Shown: positions 1 to 11,034 of the stretch, piece after piece
How the letters are laid out: every line of letters starts with the position of its first letter
Position numbering within the stretch: position 1 is the first letter of the stretch
Assembly (NCBI RefSeq): GCF_003086295.3
Contig: NC_092055.1
Location: forward strand, 120,767,192 to 120,831,191
DNA length: 64,000 nucleotides
Reading direction: 5' to 3'
Source: Arachis hypogaea
Lineage: Eukaryota > Streptophyta > Magnoliopsida > Fabales > Fabaceae
Notes under the pieces: model-generated
Told to the model about the DNA's origin: nothing
What the model saw: the letters and a program-made list of their open reading frames with translations, nothing else
The model's database searches: none
Position numbers and translations under genes: made by a program

Positions 1-1323
1 AAAACTTTTTGTTGAACTTGCTTGAAAGAATTTATTTTGGAACATGGTTTTTGAGCTAAGAACATAAGCAAGTGAGATTTGTGCCTAATTGCGTGGTTAC
101 ATCTTATAACCACTTATTTTTCCTTCTTGTGTGCATTATTCTCTTCCTATGATTGTAATCTTTGATTTGTTTGATTCTTTATGTCCATTATTTGGTGTAT
201 TCATGCATTTATATGATTGAGGCCATCATTTCATTAGCTCACTCACCCAAATGGCCTTACCTTCTATCTTCCTTTGTTAGCCAAATTTGAGCCTACGATT
301 AACCCACTTTGTTCTTAATTTAGCACATTACAAGCCTTAAAGCGGAAAACAATAAAAGTCCTTATTTGGATCTTTGATTAGCTTAGGCTAGTGTGTGTGA
401 GTATCATTCAAGTGTGGGAACCTTGGGACATTGGGTGAATAAAAGGGTATTTTGTATTATTATTGAAAATATTGGGAATTGGGTACATACTCATGTATTG
501 ATCAAATGTAAAACCTTATGCATTGATGCTCTTATATATAGAAAAAAAAATGAGAAAAACAAAAGAACAAAAGAAAAAGAAAAACAATATGGAAAAGAAA
601 AGAAAAAAATAGAAAAAGAAAGAAAAGAAAAAAAAAGAAGAAAAATAATAAAAAGGGGACAAAATGCCCCAAAGCGAAGCTCAATAAGATCAATGCATAA
701 GTGTTGTGAAATGAAAAGGGATGCATGAGTATGTGGAAAAGTGAGTAGAATGGGTAGTTAGAGTAGAATTTAATTGTATAGGTTATTATATGGGTTAAGT
801 GAAAAGTTTAAGCTTATCAAAGATTCAAATTCCAAACTCACTTAACCAAATATGCACCCTACCTTGACCCTAACCCCATTGCAACCTATGAAAAGACCTC
901 ATGATATATGTATGCATGCATGAAATATTTGTTGATTGTTAGAAGAAAAACAAATCTTATAAAGCATGATTAGGAGAGAATTGAGAGAATCAACCCTAAA
1001 CACTTGAGTGAATAGAGTGCAAACACTACCGGTGAGGGTTTGATGCTCAAATACATGTTTTCACCTATGATCATAATTTTCATGCAAGTTTATAAAAATA
1101 TTTAATAACTCAATTCAATTGTGGATTAGACTTGCTAGTCCTTAGCCCTTGTGCATATATGTTTCTTGGGAATTGATTTATTTTGACCAAGCACTTGCAT
1201 TCATTTAGATAGTTGCATATAGGTAGATTGCATTTAGTTAGTTTCCATTGAATAAATGTTGATACCCTTTGTTTCTCTCTTGGCTTAAGCATGAGGACAT
1301 GCTTGGTTTAAGTGTGGGGAGGT
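1..1323 (+). mobile_element. Element K: 3' internal non-coding remnant of an Athila-like Ty3 element
   Basis: This stretch has no convincing coding sequence. It holds a long A/G-rich run (about 540-660) and AT-rich DNA, and it ends in a stem-loop and purine-rich tract directly before an LTR that starts with TG. The same order (A-rich tract, stem-loop, tract, LTR) is seen in elements B, D and E, so I read it as the 3' untranslated internal region of an Athila-type retrotransposon whose 5' part lies outside the window. The short lysine/arginine-rich or phenylalanine-rich frames over 393-728 are products of the A-rich composition. Confidence 0.6.
1287..1323 (+). promoter_or_regulatory. Stem-loop plus polypurine tract of element K
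   Basis: AAGCATGAGGACATGCTT (1287-1304) can fold into a hairpin with a GAGGAC-type loop. It is followed by the purine-rich AGTGTGGGGAGGT ending at 1323. The polypurine tract primes plus-strand synthesis in LTR retroelements. The hairpin sits in the same place as those next to the 3' LTRs of B, D, E and F. Confidence 0.6.
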
Positions 1324-2902
1324 TGACAAACCCCATTTGTAGGGTTTATCTTGTATTGATTTTTGGGGATTTTATCACCTTTTACCCATATTTATTCAAG
1401 AAATAGCATGGTTTTGTATATTCTCCTTTAATTGTGCTTGAATGTGAAAACATGCTTTTTAGGACTCAAAATAGCTAAATTTAATTCACCTTGATTCTAT
1501 TAGATGCCTTGATATGTTTGTTAAGTGATTTAAGGTTTAGGAGGCAAAGATTGGATCAAGGGAATGAAGAAAGAAAGCATGAAAAGTTGGAGAACTCATG
1601 AAGAAATGAAAGAACCGGAAAGCTGTCAAGCCGACCTCTTTGCACTTAAACGACCATAACTTGAGCTACAGAGGTCCAATTGATGCGGTTCCAGTTGGGT
1701 TGGAAAGCTAACATCTGGGGCTTCGAAACGATATAAGATTTGCCATAGTTGCATCGCACATAGGGGCGCGCATGCGCACGGTACGCGGACGCGCCGATGG
1801 TGGCACATGACCCACTTAATGCAAACGTGGCCAGCGATTTTAGAAGCCTTGTGGGCCCAATCCAACTCATTTCTAATGCTATTTAAGCCAAAGATTGAAG
1901 GGGAATCAACATACTTTTCATACTTTAGATGTTGGTTATCATTAGTTTAGTTTTAGCTTAGTTTAGTAGTGAGAGTTAGTTTCTAGAGAGAGAAGCTCTC
2001 TCTTCTCTCTAGAATTAGGATTAGAATTAGGTTTAGTTTTTAGATCTAGGTTTTCATCTTTGCATTCTTCCATTTCTATCTCTCAATTCTTTGTTGCTAC
2101 ATTCAATCTTCTTCTATTCCTTTGTTGTAATTTCCTTTATGTTGTTCTTATACTTTGTTGTAGATCTAGTATTGTTCCTTCTACATTCTTCCAATTCAAT
2201 AAGAGGTAATTCATAATAAATGTGTCTTCTTTGCTTTTCTATTGTTGATCTCTTATTTTTGTAGTTGTAGATCCCTTTAATTCTTGCATTTAATAATGTC
2301 TACTCCTCTTGCACTTTATGTGTTTGTTGAAATGTCTCTTTTAGTTTTAGTGTAGATTTTGTTCCTCTTGGCCTAGGTAGAGTAATTAGTGACACTTGAG
2401 TTATCTAATTCCTTTGTTGATTGATAATTGGAGAGATTGCTAATTGGTTTGGAGTGCACTAAAGCTAGTCTTTCCTTGGAAGTTGGCTAGAACTTGTGGC
2501 TCAAGTCAATTCATCCACTTGACTTTCCTTTAATTAGTAAGGGTTAACTAAGTGGTAGCAACGAACAATTCTCATCACAATTGAGGAGGATAACTAGGAT
2601 AGGACTTCTAATTTTCATACCTTGCCAAGAGCCTTTTATAGTTGTTAGTTTATTTTCATTGCCATTTACTTTTCATGCTTCTTATCCAAAACCCCAAAAT
2701 AACTCATAACTAATAACAAGACACTTTATTGTAATTCATAGGGAGAACGACCCGAGGTTTGAATACTTCGGTTATTAATTTTAGGGGTTTGTTTTAGTGA
2801 CAAACAACTTTTTGTATGAAAGGATTAGTGATTGGTTTAGAAACTATACTTGCAACGAGAATTCATTTGTGAAATTCTATACCATCAAAAATCTAATCAT
2901 CA
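1324..2902 (+). repeat. LTR of element K (3' LTR)
   Basis: The LTR starts TGACAAACCC right after a polypurine tract and probably ends ...AATCATCA. It contains a GAGCTACAG...TTGGAAAG block (about 1667-1712), a GC-rich palindromic stretch of GCGCGC/GCGCG type (1764-1797), TGGGCCC (1852-1858) and a TATTTAA box (1880-1886). No duplicated flank was found, so the right border is tentative to within a few bases. Confidence 0.6.
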
Positions 2903-4162
2903 TGGGCATGAAATTTGAGCACAAACAAGAGGCATCTTTTAAGTCCCAAAAACACCAACTGGGCAGCAAGTGCAACGTTAGCCACAATAACTTTAGCACT
3001 AACGCCACACTTGTAGCGTTAGTGTGGCTAACTTTGGCACTAACTTTAGCACCTAGACCTCAACTTGACTCACTTCTCTCTCAAGGCCCACTTCAAAGCT
3101 CAAGCAAGCAAGCCCACAATTGTCAACCAATCAAGGCCACAAGAAGCATCTAGAATAGGAATTTTTCATTTAATTGTAATTTGCTTTTAATTTCAATTTG
3201 TAATTTAGGAGAGCCTATATAAAGGCCTTAGTTTTTACATTGAATTCATCTTAGGCTAGACGAGGGGGAATCCTGGAATGGGGGATTGAAGAGGGGTCTT
3301 CGGACTCCCTCCCCTCACACACTTTTCCTTTTCTTTCTTTGTACTTTTCATTTATGAATTTGAAGTTTTATTTTCAGTTTTTATCTTCATCTTTACTCTT
3401 CTGCACTTTCTTTCTTTTCTATTTTTGTAGAGCAATGATCAACAAACTCTTTACATTGGGTTAGAGAGCTCTATTGTGATTCAATGGATTAAGTGTAGTT
3501 CTTATTCTTCTTCTTCTTTCTTTTCTCTTGATTTTACTTGAAAGCTTTCGATCTTCATCCAATTGGATAGTTATCTTGGAAAAGGAGCTATTCAGACTTG
3601 GATCTCTTTTGAACCTTGAAAGAGGAATGAAGAGATCAAGCTAGAAATGCTTTCTCATGCTGGACCAAATTGGGTTTGGATGGATATGTGACTATAATCC
3701 TCTCAATACCTGGTTTGGGAAATGCACGTGGTATAATCAGTGACCACACTTCATCTCTTCTCATGAGTAATTGACCAAGGAATTGGCTATTGATCAAGAT
3801 TTGAGAGATTGAATTGCAAGAAATTGTAATTCAATCAATTAAGATTGCCAAGGAGATCAATGAGTGCATTGATTGAGGAAGAGATGAAAATGAACTTGAT
3901 CCGGAGGATTGCAATATCTCTTGATCCCAATATTCATTTTATTTTTAGTTCTTACATTTACTTTTCTTGTCATTTTACTTCTCTGCACTCTATTGCTTTC
4001 TTTACTTTTCTGCCATTTACATTTCCTTGTTACTTATCACTCCATTATGATTCGTCTAACTAGGATTATCAATTAACCATTGATTGCTTAATCTGTTAAT
4101 CTCTATGGGATTCGACCTCACTCTATTGTGAGTTTTACTTGACGACAATTCGGTATACTTGC
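2903..4162 (+). repeat. LTR A, left part, split by element B
   Basis: This LTR-like block holds inverted copies of the AACGTTAG/CTAACG motif (about 2970-3050), a TATATAAAGG box near 3217, and a downstream stretch resembling the LTR of element F (for example the GGGTTAGAGAGCTCT region near 3460, compared with about 16500). It is cut at 4162 by element B and resumes at 14228 with matching LTR-end sequence (GGGAGATTTGTT...GTGCATCA). Positions 4158-4162 are CTTGC, the duplicated target site of B. The left border is uncertain, as the block adjoins LTR K directly. Confidence 0.6.
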
Positions 4163-5912
4163 TGATGAGCGGATAATTTATACGCTTTTTGACATTGTTT
4201 TTAGTATGTTTTTAGTAGGATCTAGTTACTTTTAGGGATGTTTTCATTAGTTTTTATGTTAAATTCACATTTCTGGACTTTACTATGAGTTTGTGTGTTT
4301 TTCTGTGATTTCAGGTATTTTCTGGCTGAAATTGAGGGACTTGAGCAGAAATCAGATTCAGAGGTTGAAAAAGGACTGCTGATGCTGTTGGATTCTGACC
4401 TCCCTGCACTCAAAGTGGATTTTCTGGAGCTACAGAACTCGAAATGGCGCGCTTCCAATTGCGTTGGAAATTAGACATCCAGGGCTTTCCAGCAATGTAT
4501 AATAGTCCATACTTTGGCCAAGAATTGACGACGTAAACTGGCGTTCAACGTCAGCCTTCTACCCAAATCTGGCGTCCAGCGCCAGAAAAGGATCCAAAAC
4601 CAGAGTTGAACGCCCAAACTGGCACAGAAACTGGCGTTCAACTCCACAAATGGCCTCTGCACGTGAAACACTCAGGCTCAGCCCAAACACACACCAAGTG
4701 GGCCCAGGAAGTGGATTTATGCATCAATTACTTACTCATGTAAACCCTAGTGACTAGTTTATTATAAATAGGACCTCTTACTATTGTATTAGGCGTCTTT
4801 TTGACCATCCTGGATTGTATTTTGATCCTGTGATCACGTTTTAGAGGCTGGCCATCTCGGCCATGCCTGGACCTACACTTATGTATTTTCATAACGGTAG
4901 AGTTTCTACACTCCATAGATTAAGGTGTGGAGCTCTGCTGTTCCTCAAAGATTAATGCAAAGTACTACTGTTTTCTATTCAATTCTTCTTATTTCTCTTC
5001 TAAGATATCCATTCACACCCAAGAACGTGATGAAGGTGATGATTATGTGTGACGCTCATCATCCTTCTCCCTTATGAACGCGTGCCTGACAAACACTTCT
5101 GTTCTACATGAATTAAGCTAGAATGAGTATCTCTTAGATTTCCTAACCAGAATCTTCGTGGCGTAAGCTAGAATGATGGCGGCATTCAAGAGAATCCGGA
5201 AGGTCTAAACCTTGTATGTGGTATTCCGAGTAGGATTCAATGATTGAATGACTGTGACGAGCTCCTAACTCGCGATTGCAGGGCGTTAGTGACAGACGCA
5301 AAAGGATAGTAAATCCTATTCCAGCATGATCGAGAACCGACAGATGAATAGCCGTGCCGTGACAGGGTGCGTGAGCATATTATTCACTGAGAGGATAAGA
5401 TGAAGCCATTGGCAAGGGTGATGCCTCCAGACGATTAGCCGTGCCGTGACAGGGCATTGGATCATTTTCCCGTGAGATGACCGAAAGTAGCCATTGACAG
5501 TGGTGATGTATCACATAAAGCCAGCCATGGAAAGGAATGAGACTGATGGGATGAAGATAGCAGGAAAGCAGAGGTTCAGAGGAACGAAAAGCATCTCCAT
5601 TCGCTTATCTGAAATTCCTGCCAATGAATCTACATAAGTATCTCTATCCCTTTTATTGTTTATTTTAATCTAATAAAGTATCATGTTTAAATCCGCCTGA
5701 CTGAGATTTACAAGATGACCATAGCTTGCTTCATACCAACAATCTCCGTGGGATTCGACCCTTACTCACGTAAGGTATTACTTGGACGACCCAGTGCACT
5801 TGCTGGTTAGTTGTATCGAAGTTGTGACAATTATGAATTAAGATCAGAGCACCAAGCTTTAAAGCCATTACCAGGATTTGTTCGAGCCTGGAGATCACAA
5901 TTTCGTGCGCCA
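4163..5912 (+). repeat. 5' LTR of element B
   Basis: The LTR is 1750 bp and starts TGATGAGCGG. The promoter-type layout is readable: the GAGCTACAG...GTTGGAAA block (about 4427-4472), an array of GGCGTT/AACGCC palindromes (about 4532-4664), TGGGCCC (4699-4705) and TATAAATA (4763-4770). Transcription probably starts shortly after the TATA box, which would make most of the remaining 1.1 kb R/U5. Confidence 0.9.
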
Positions 5913-5918
5913 AGTTTT

Positions 5919-5936
5919 TGGCGCCGTTGCCGGGGA
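5919..5936 (+). promoter_or_regulatory. Primer binding site 1 of element B (tRNA-Asp)
   Basis: TGGCGCCGTTGCCGGGGA, six bases after the LTR end, is the perfect 18-nt complement of the 3' end of plant tRNA-Asp(GUC) including CCA. It primes minus-strand synthesis. Confidence 0.9.
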
Positions 5937-6017
5937 TTGTTTGAGTTTTCGGCAAGCTTTTGGTCCGGTAACATCAGTGCCAGATTCCCTTTTGATCCGG
6001 CGACAGCACCAAGTTTT

Positions 6018-6035
6018 TGGCGCCGTTGCCGGGGA
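6018..6035 (+). promoter_or_regulatory. Second, duplicated tRNA-Asp primer binding site of element B
   Basis: An identical 18-nt primer site lies 99 bases after the first. It is preceded by GCACCAAGTTTT, which resembles the LTR end plus spacer. The block from the LTR terminus through the primer site to GGGATTGTT appears to be duplicated. Confidence 0.85.
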
Positions 6036-7992
6036 TTGTTCGAGTTTGGACAACTGATGGTTCATCTTGTTGCTCAGATTAGGTACTTTTCTTTTTATTT
6101 TATTTTTCAAAACTTTTTCAAAAATCTTTCAAAAATATTTTCAAAAAAAAAAAATTTTTCTCTTGTTTTCGAAAAAAATAAAAATGTTTTCAAAAATAAA
6201 TCATTCTATGGCTTCAGAATTTTTAAGAATGAATTCTAGTGTTTCATGAAGCATGTTGAAGCCTGGCTGGCTGTAAAGCCGTGTCTAAATTTATTTGGAC
6301 TGAGGTTTGCAATTTGTTATCAAGAGCAATTTAGTTGTTGCTCATCTACCTGCTGCTGATCCATGATCACCTGCTGAAGCTTGGCTGGCCATTGGCCATG
6401 TCTAGTGTTTTGGACTGGAGCTTTCTTTGAAAGCTTGGCTGGCTAGTGAGCCATGTCTAATTCCTGGACTGAAGCTTTAGACTAACATGGCAAGATTCCT
6501 GGAATTCATATTAAAAATTTTGGAATCCTTATTTTTTCTTTTAAAATTTTCGAAAAGTATAAATAAAAATCCAAAAAAATTAGAAAATCATAAAAATCAA
6601 AAAATATTTCTCTGTTTCTTGTTTGAGTCTTGAGTCATATCATAAGTTTGGTGTCACTTGCATATGCATCTTGCATTTTTTCGAAAATTTCATGCATTCA
6701 TGGTGTTCTTCATGATCTTCAAGTTGTTCTTGGTAAGTCTTCTTGTTTGATCTTGATGATTTTTTTTGTTTTGTGTTGTATAGTGTTTTTCATATGCATT
6801 CTTGAATTCTTAGTGTCTAAGCATTAAAGAATTCTAAGTTTGGTGTCTTGCATGTTTTCCTTGCATTAAAGATTTTTCAAAAATGTGTTCTTGATGTTCA
6901 TCATGATCTTCATAGTGTTCTTGGTGTTCATCTTGACATTCATAGCATTCTTGCATTCATCACATGTTTTGATCAAAAAAATTTCATGCATTGCATAATT
7001 TTCATGTTTTTCTCTTGCATCATAAAAATTCAAAAATCAAAAAAATATCTTTCCCTTTTTCTCTCATCAAATTCGAAAATTTGAGTTGACTTTTTCAAAA
7101 ATTTTTAAAATCAAGTTGTTGCCAATGAGTCAAATCAAATTTTCAATTTGAAAACCATATCTTTTTCAAAATCTTTTTCAAAAATCAAATCTTTTTCAAA
7201 ATTCTTAGTTATTTTCGAAAATTCAAAAAAATATTTTTCAAAAATCTTTTTCTTAATTTCTTCACAAATTTTCGAAAATAACATAAACAATTAATGTTTT
7301 GATTCAAAAATTTGAAGTTTGTTACTTGCTTGTTAAGAAAGATTCAAACTTTAAGTTCTAAAATCATATCTTGTGATTTCTTATGAATCAAGTCATTAAT
7401 TGAGATTTTAAAAATCAAATCTTTTTCAAAACTAATTTCAATCATATCTTTTCAAAAATATCTTCTTATCTTATCTTTTTCAAAAATATCTTTTCAAAAT
7501 ATCTTTTCTAACTTCCTAACTTCTTATCTTTTCAAAAATTTGTTTCAACTAACTAACTAACTTTTTGTTTGTTTCTTAACTTTTTCAAAACCACCTAACT
7601 AACTCTCTCTCTCTAATTTTCGAAAATATCTCCCCTCTTTTTCAAAAATTTCTTTTTAATTAACTAATTCTTTTTATTTTATATTTTATATTTTTGATTT
7701 CAAAAAAATTTCGAAAAAAAAAATACTAAACTTTTTCAAAAACTATTTTCAAAAATCACTAACTCTTTTTCAAAATAATTTTCGAAAATTATTCCTCCCC
7801 CATCTCATTCTAATTATTCATTCATATCCTAACATCTCATCTCACATCTCTTCCATTCGTACAGTTGTGTTTCTTCCATTATATTACATTCTTTATCTCC
7901 CCCTCTTCTTCCACTCACACAGGGATCCCTATACTGTGGTATAAAGGATCTCTATTATTATCATTATTTTTCTGGCCATTCTTCCTTGTCAT
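6036..7992 (+). other. 5' untranslated leader of element B
   Basis: About 2 kb of AT-rich leader between the primer sites and the gag start. It has many copies of TTTTTCAAAAAT-like and TTTTCGAAAA-like palindromes (for example near 6550, 7215, 7270, 7620 and 7780), two AAGTTTGGTGT motifs (6644-6654 and 6836-6846), and related CTTGGCTGGC...GCCATGTCTA sentences around 6260-6480. No coding sequence was recognised. Confidence 0.7.
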
Positions 7993-10092
7993 ATGAGCAG
8001 GAGCAAGGATAAGAACATTCTTGTGGAAGCAGATCCAGAACCTGAAAGGACTCTGAAGAAAAAATTAAGAGAAGCTAAAATACAACAATCCAGAGATAAC
8101 CTTTCAGAAATTTTCGAACAGGCAGAGGAGATGGCAGCCGAAAATAATAATAATGTAAGGAAGATGCTTGGTGACTTTACTGCACCTAATTCCAATTTAC
8201 ATGGAAGAAGCATCTCCATTCCTGCCATTGGAGCAAACAACTTTGAGCTTAAACCTCAATTAGTTTCTCTAATGCAGCAGAACTGCAAGTTTCATGGACT
8301 TCCATCTGAAGATCCTTTTCAGTTCTTAACTGAATTCTTGCGGATATGTGATACTGTTAAGACTAATGGAGTAGATCCTGAAGTCTACAGGCTCATGCTT
8401 TTCCCTTTTGCTGTAAGAGACAGAGCTAGATTATGGTTGGATTCTCAACCTAAAGACAGCCTGAACTCTTGGGATAAGCTGGTCACGGCTTTCTTAGCCA
8501 AGTACTTTCCTCCTCAAAAGCTGAGCAAGCTTAGAGCTGATGTTCAAACCTTCAGACAGAAAGAAGGTGAATCCCTCTATGAAGCTTGGGAAAGATACAA
8601 ACAGTTGACCAAAAAGTGTCCTTCTGACATGCTTTCAAAATGGACCATCCTGGATATATTCTATGATGGTTTATCTGAGCTATCAAAGATGTCACTGGAC
8701 ACTTCTGCAGGTGGATCCATTCACCTAAAGAAAATGCCTGCAGAAGCTCAAGAACTCATTGACATGGTTGCTAATAACCAGTTCATGTACACTTCTGAAA
8801 GGAATCCTGTGAGTAATGGGATGCCTATGAAGAAGGGAGTTCTTGAGGTTGATACTCTGAATGCCATATTGGCTCAGAACAAAATATTGACTCAGCAAGT
8901 CAATATGATCTCTCAGAGTCTGCATGGAATGCAAGCTGCATCCAACAGTACTCAAGAGGCACCTTCTGAAGAAGAAGCCTATGATCCTGAGAACCCTGCA
9001 ATAGCAGAGGTAAATTACTTAGGTGAACCTTATGGAAACACCTATAACTCAACATGGAGAAATCATCCAAATTTCTCATGGAAGGATCAAAAGCCTCAAC
9101 AAGGCTTTAATAATGGTGGAAGAAACAGGTTTAGCAATAGCAAACCTTTTCCATCATCAACTCAGCAACAGACAGAGAACTCTGAACAAAATGCTTCTAA
9201 TTTAGCAAATCTAGTCTCTGATCTATCTAAGGCCACTGTAAGTTTCATGAATGAAACAAGGTCTTCCATTAGAAATCTGGAAGCACAAGTGGGCCAGCTG
9301 AGTAAAAGGATCACTGAAATCCCTCCTAGTACTCTCCCAAGCAATACAGAAGAGAACCCAAAAGGAGAGTGCAAGGCCATTGACATAAGCGCCATGGCCG
9401 AACCTGTGAGGAGAGGAGAGGACGTGAATCCCAAGGAGGAAGACCTCCTGGGACGTCCAGTGATCAATAAGGAGCTTCCCTCTGAGGAACCAAAGGACTC
9501 TGAGGCTCATCTAGAGACCATAGAGCTTCCATTGAACCTCCTTATGCCCTTCATGAGCTCTGATGAGTATTCCTCTTCTGAAGAGAATGAGGATGTCACT
9601 GAAGAGCAAACTGCCAAGTTTCTTGGTGCAATCATGAAGCTGAATGCCAAATTGTTTGGCATTGATGCTCGGGAAGTTGAACCTCCCTTGTTCATCAATG
9701 AACTAAGTGATCTGGATCAATTGACATTGCCTCAGAAGAGACAGGATCCTGGAAAGTTCATAATACCCTGTACCATAGGCACCATGATCTTTAAGGCTCT
9801 GTGTGACCTTGGTTCAGGAATAAACCTCATGCCCCTCTCTGTAATAGAGAAACTGGGAATCTATGGGGTGCAAGCTGTTAAAATCTCACTAGAGATGGCA
9901 GACAGCTCAAGAAGACAGGCTTATGGACAAGTAGAAGATGTATTAGTAAAGGTTGAGGGCCTTTACATACCTACTGATTTCATAGTCCTGGATACTGGAA
10001 AGGAAGAGGATGAATCCATCATCCTAGGAAGACCTTTCCTGGCCACAGCAAGAGCTGTGATTGATGTTGACAGAGGTGAAATAGTCCTTTAA
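7993..10092 (+). CDS. gag-pro: Gag-protease polyprotein of element B
   Basis: A single open frame of 699 residues. The N-terminal part is charged and probably helical. Residues of about 95-260 match the retrotransposon gag (capsid) family, with the typical FLAKYFPP, ESLYEAWERYK and AGGSIH stretches of Athila-type gag. No CCHC zinc knuckle was seen. The C-terminal part is a retropepsin-like aspartic protease with CDLGSGINLMP at about residue 602 and [11 protein letters not shown] near the end. Gag would form virus-like particles and the protease would process the polyprotein. The frame closes with TAA soon after the protease, where autonomous relatives continue into reverse transcriptase. Gag is homologous to that of element D but clearly diverged, so B is its own lineage and not a simple deletion of D. 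The frame is intact, consistent with recent activity or selection. Confidence 0.9.
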   Translation: MSRSKDKNILVEADPEPERTLKKKLREAKIQQSRDNLSEIFEQAEEMAAENNNNVRKMLGDFTAPNSNLHGRSISIPAIGANNFELKPQLVSLMQQNCKFHGLPSEDPFQFLTEFLRICDTVKTNGVDPEVYRLMLFPFAVRDRARLWLDSQPKDSLNSWDKLVTAFLAKYFPPQKLSKLRADVQTFRQKEGESLYEAWERYKQLTKKCPSDMLSKWTILDIFYDGLSELSKMSLDTSAGGSIHLKKMPAEAQELIDMVANNQFMYTSERNPVSNGMPMKKGVLEVDTLNAILAQNKILTQQVNMISQSLHGMQAASNSTQEAPSEEEAYDPENPAIAEVNYLGEPYGNTYNSTWRNHPNFSWKDQKPQQGFNNGGRNRFSNSKPFPSSTQQQTENSEQNASNLANLVSDLSKATVSFMNETRSSIRNLEAQVGQLSKRITEIPPSTLPSNTEENPKGECKAIDISAMAEPVRRGEDVNPKEEDLLGRPVINKELPSEEPKDSEAHLETIELPLNLLMPFMSSDEYSSSEENEDVTEEQTAKFLGAIMKLNAKLFGIDAREVEPPLFINELSDLDQLTLPQKRQDPGKFIIPCTIGTMIFKALCDLGSGINLMPLSVIEKLGIYGVQAVKISLEMADSSRRQAYGQVEDVLVKVEGLYIPTDFIVLDTGKEEDESIILGRPFLATARAVIDVDRGEIVL

Positions 10093-10318
10093 TGGAATGA
10101 GAACTCCCTTGTATTCAAAACTCAAGGATCTCCCCCTGCAACCATGGAGAGGAAGCTTGAAAAGCTTCTTTCAAAGCAGAGTCAACCAGAGCCCCCACAG
10201 TCAAACTCTAAGTTTGGTGTTGGGAGGCCACAACCAAACTCTAAGTTTGGTGTTGAACTCCTATATCCAAACTCTAAGTTTGGTGTTGGAGAGTCTCAAC
10301 AAAGCTCTGCACATCTGT
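10093..10318 (+). other. In-frame continuation after the gag-pro stop, with three SKFGV repeats
   Basis: After the TAA at 10090-10092 the same frame stays open for about 75 codons to TGA at 10318-10320. It encodes three copies of NSKFGV, each from a CTAAGTTTGGTGTTG unit (AAGTTTGGTGT at 10210-10220, 10243-10253 and 10276-10286). The same nucleotide motif occurs at the polypurine-tract position of this element. Whether the peptide is made is unknown. A nucleotide-level role is at least as likely. Confidence 0.5.
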
Positions 10319-10369
10319 GAGGCTCCATGAGAGCCCACTGTCAAGCTATTGACATTAAAGAAGCGCTTG

Positions 10370-10385
10370 TTGGGAGGCAACCCAA
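10370..10385 (+). promoter_or_regulatory. Conserved post-pol motif TTGGGAGGCAACCCAA (B)
   Basis: A small inverted repeat (TTGGG/CCCAA). In elements D and E the same motif lies just after the integrase C-terminus. Here it follows protease-end sequence instead, so it marks the right side of the region where RT, RNase H and integrase are missing. Confidence 0.7.
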
Positions 10386-10525
10386 TGTTTATTTATCTAA
10401 CTATATTCTTCTTAGTTATATGTCTTTGTAGGTTCATGATCATGTGGAGTCACAAAATAAATATAAAAATTGAAAACGGAATCAAAAACAGCAGAAGAAA
10501 AATCACACCCTGGAGGAGCATCTGT

Positions 10526-10698
10526 CTGGCGTTCAAACGCCAGAACAGAGCATAGTTCTGGCGCTGAACGCCCAGAATGGGAACATCCTGGCGCTGAACG
10601 CCCAGAACAAGCATGGTTTTGGCGTTCAACGCCAGAAATGGCAGCAAAGGGGCGTTGAACGCCCAAAATGGGCACCAACCTGGCGCTGAACGCCCAGA
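10526..10698 (+). repeat. GGCGTTNAACGCC palindrome array, internal (B)
   Basis: Six imperfect units of the type CTGGCGNTNAACGCC(C)AG are separated by 10-15 bases. Each can form a hairpin. The equivalent array occurs in D (35420-35593) and E (61811-62090), between pol and the env-position ORF. Confidence 0.85.
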
Positions 10699-10960
10699 GT
10701 TGTGTGCAAGGGCATTTTACATGCCTAAATTGGTGCAGGGATATAAATGCCTTGACACCTCAGGATCTGTGGACCCCACAGGATCATCTCAGGATCTGTG
10801 GACCCCACAGTATCCCCACCTACCTCATCATCTCTCTTCCCATACACCCACTACCTTCAAAAATTCAACAACTCTCTCCCACCCAATCCCACCCATATGG
10901 CCGAATACACACTCCCATCCATCTCCTCCATATCCTCTTCTTCTTCTATTCTTTCTTCTT

Positions 10961-10995
10961 TTGCTCGAGGGCGAGCAACATTCTAAGTTTGGTGT
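10961..10995 (+). promoter_or_regulatory. Stem-loop plus AAGTTTGGTGT motif upstream of the env-position ORF (B)
   Basis: TTGCTCGAGGGCGAGCAA (10961-10978) is a perfect 7-bp stem with an AGGG loop. AAGTTTGGTGT follows at 10985-10995. The pair mirrors the stem-loop/motif pair at the 3' LTR (12441-12477). Confidence 0.75.
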
Positions 10996-11034
10996 GGTAA
11001 AAGCATAGCTTTTTTGTTTTTTCCATAACCATTG

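Noticed and set aside
532..726. Phenylalanine/leucine-rich minus-strand frame and lysine-rich plus-strand frame
   Set aside because: Both come from an A/G-rich low-complexity tract in element K's 3' non-coding region.
10412..10678. Open frames with GVQRPE, ALNAQN and RSAPE-type repeats (also 35283-35616, 39578-39942, 61819-62091)
   Set aside because: They are translations of the GGCGTTNAACGCC palindrome arrays, open in several frames and on both strands.
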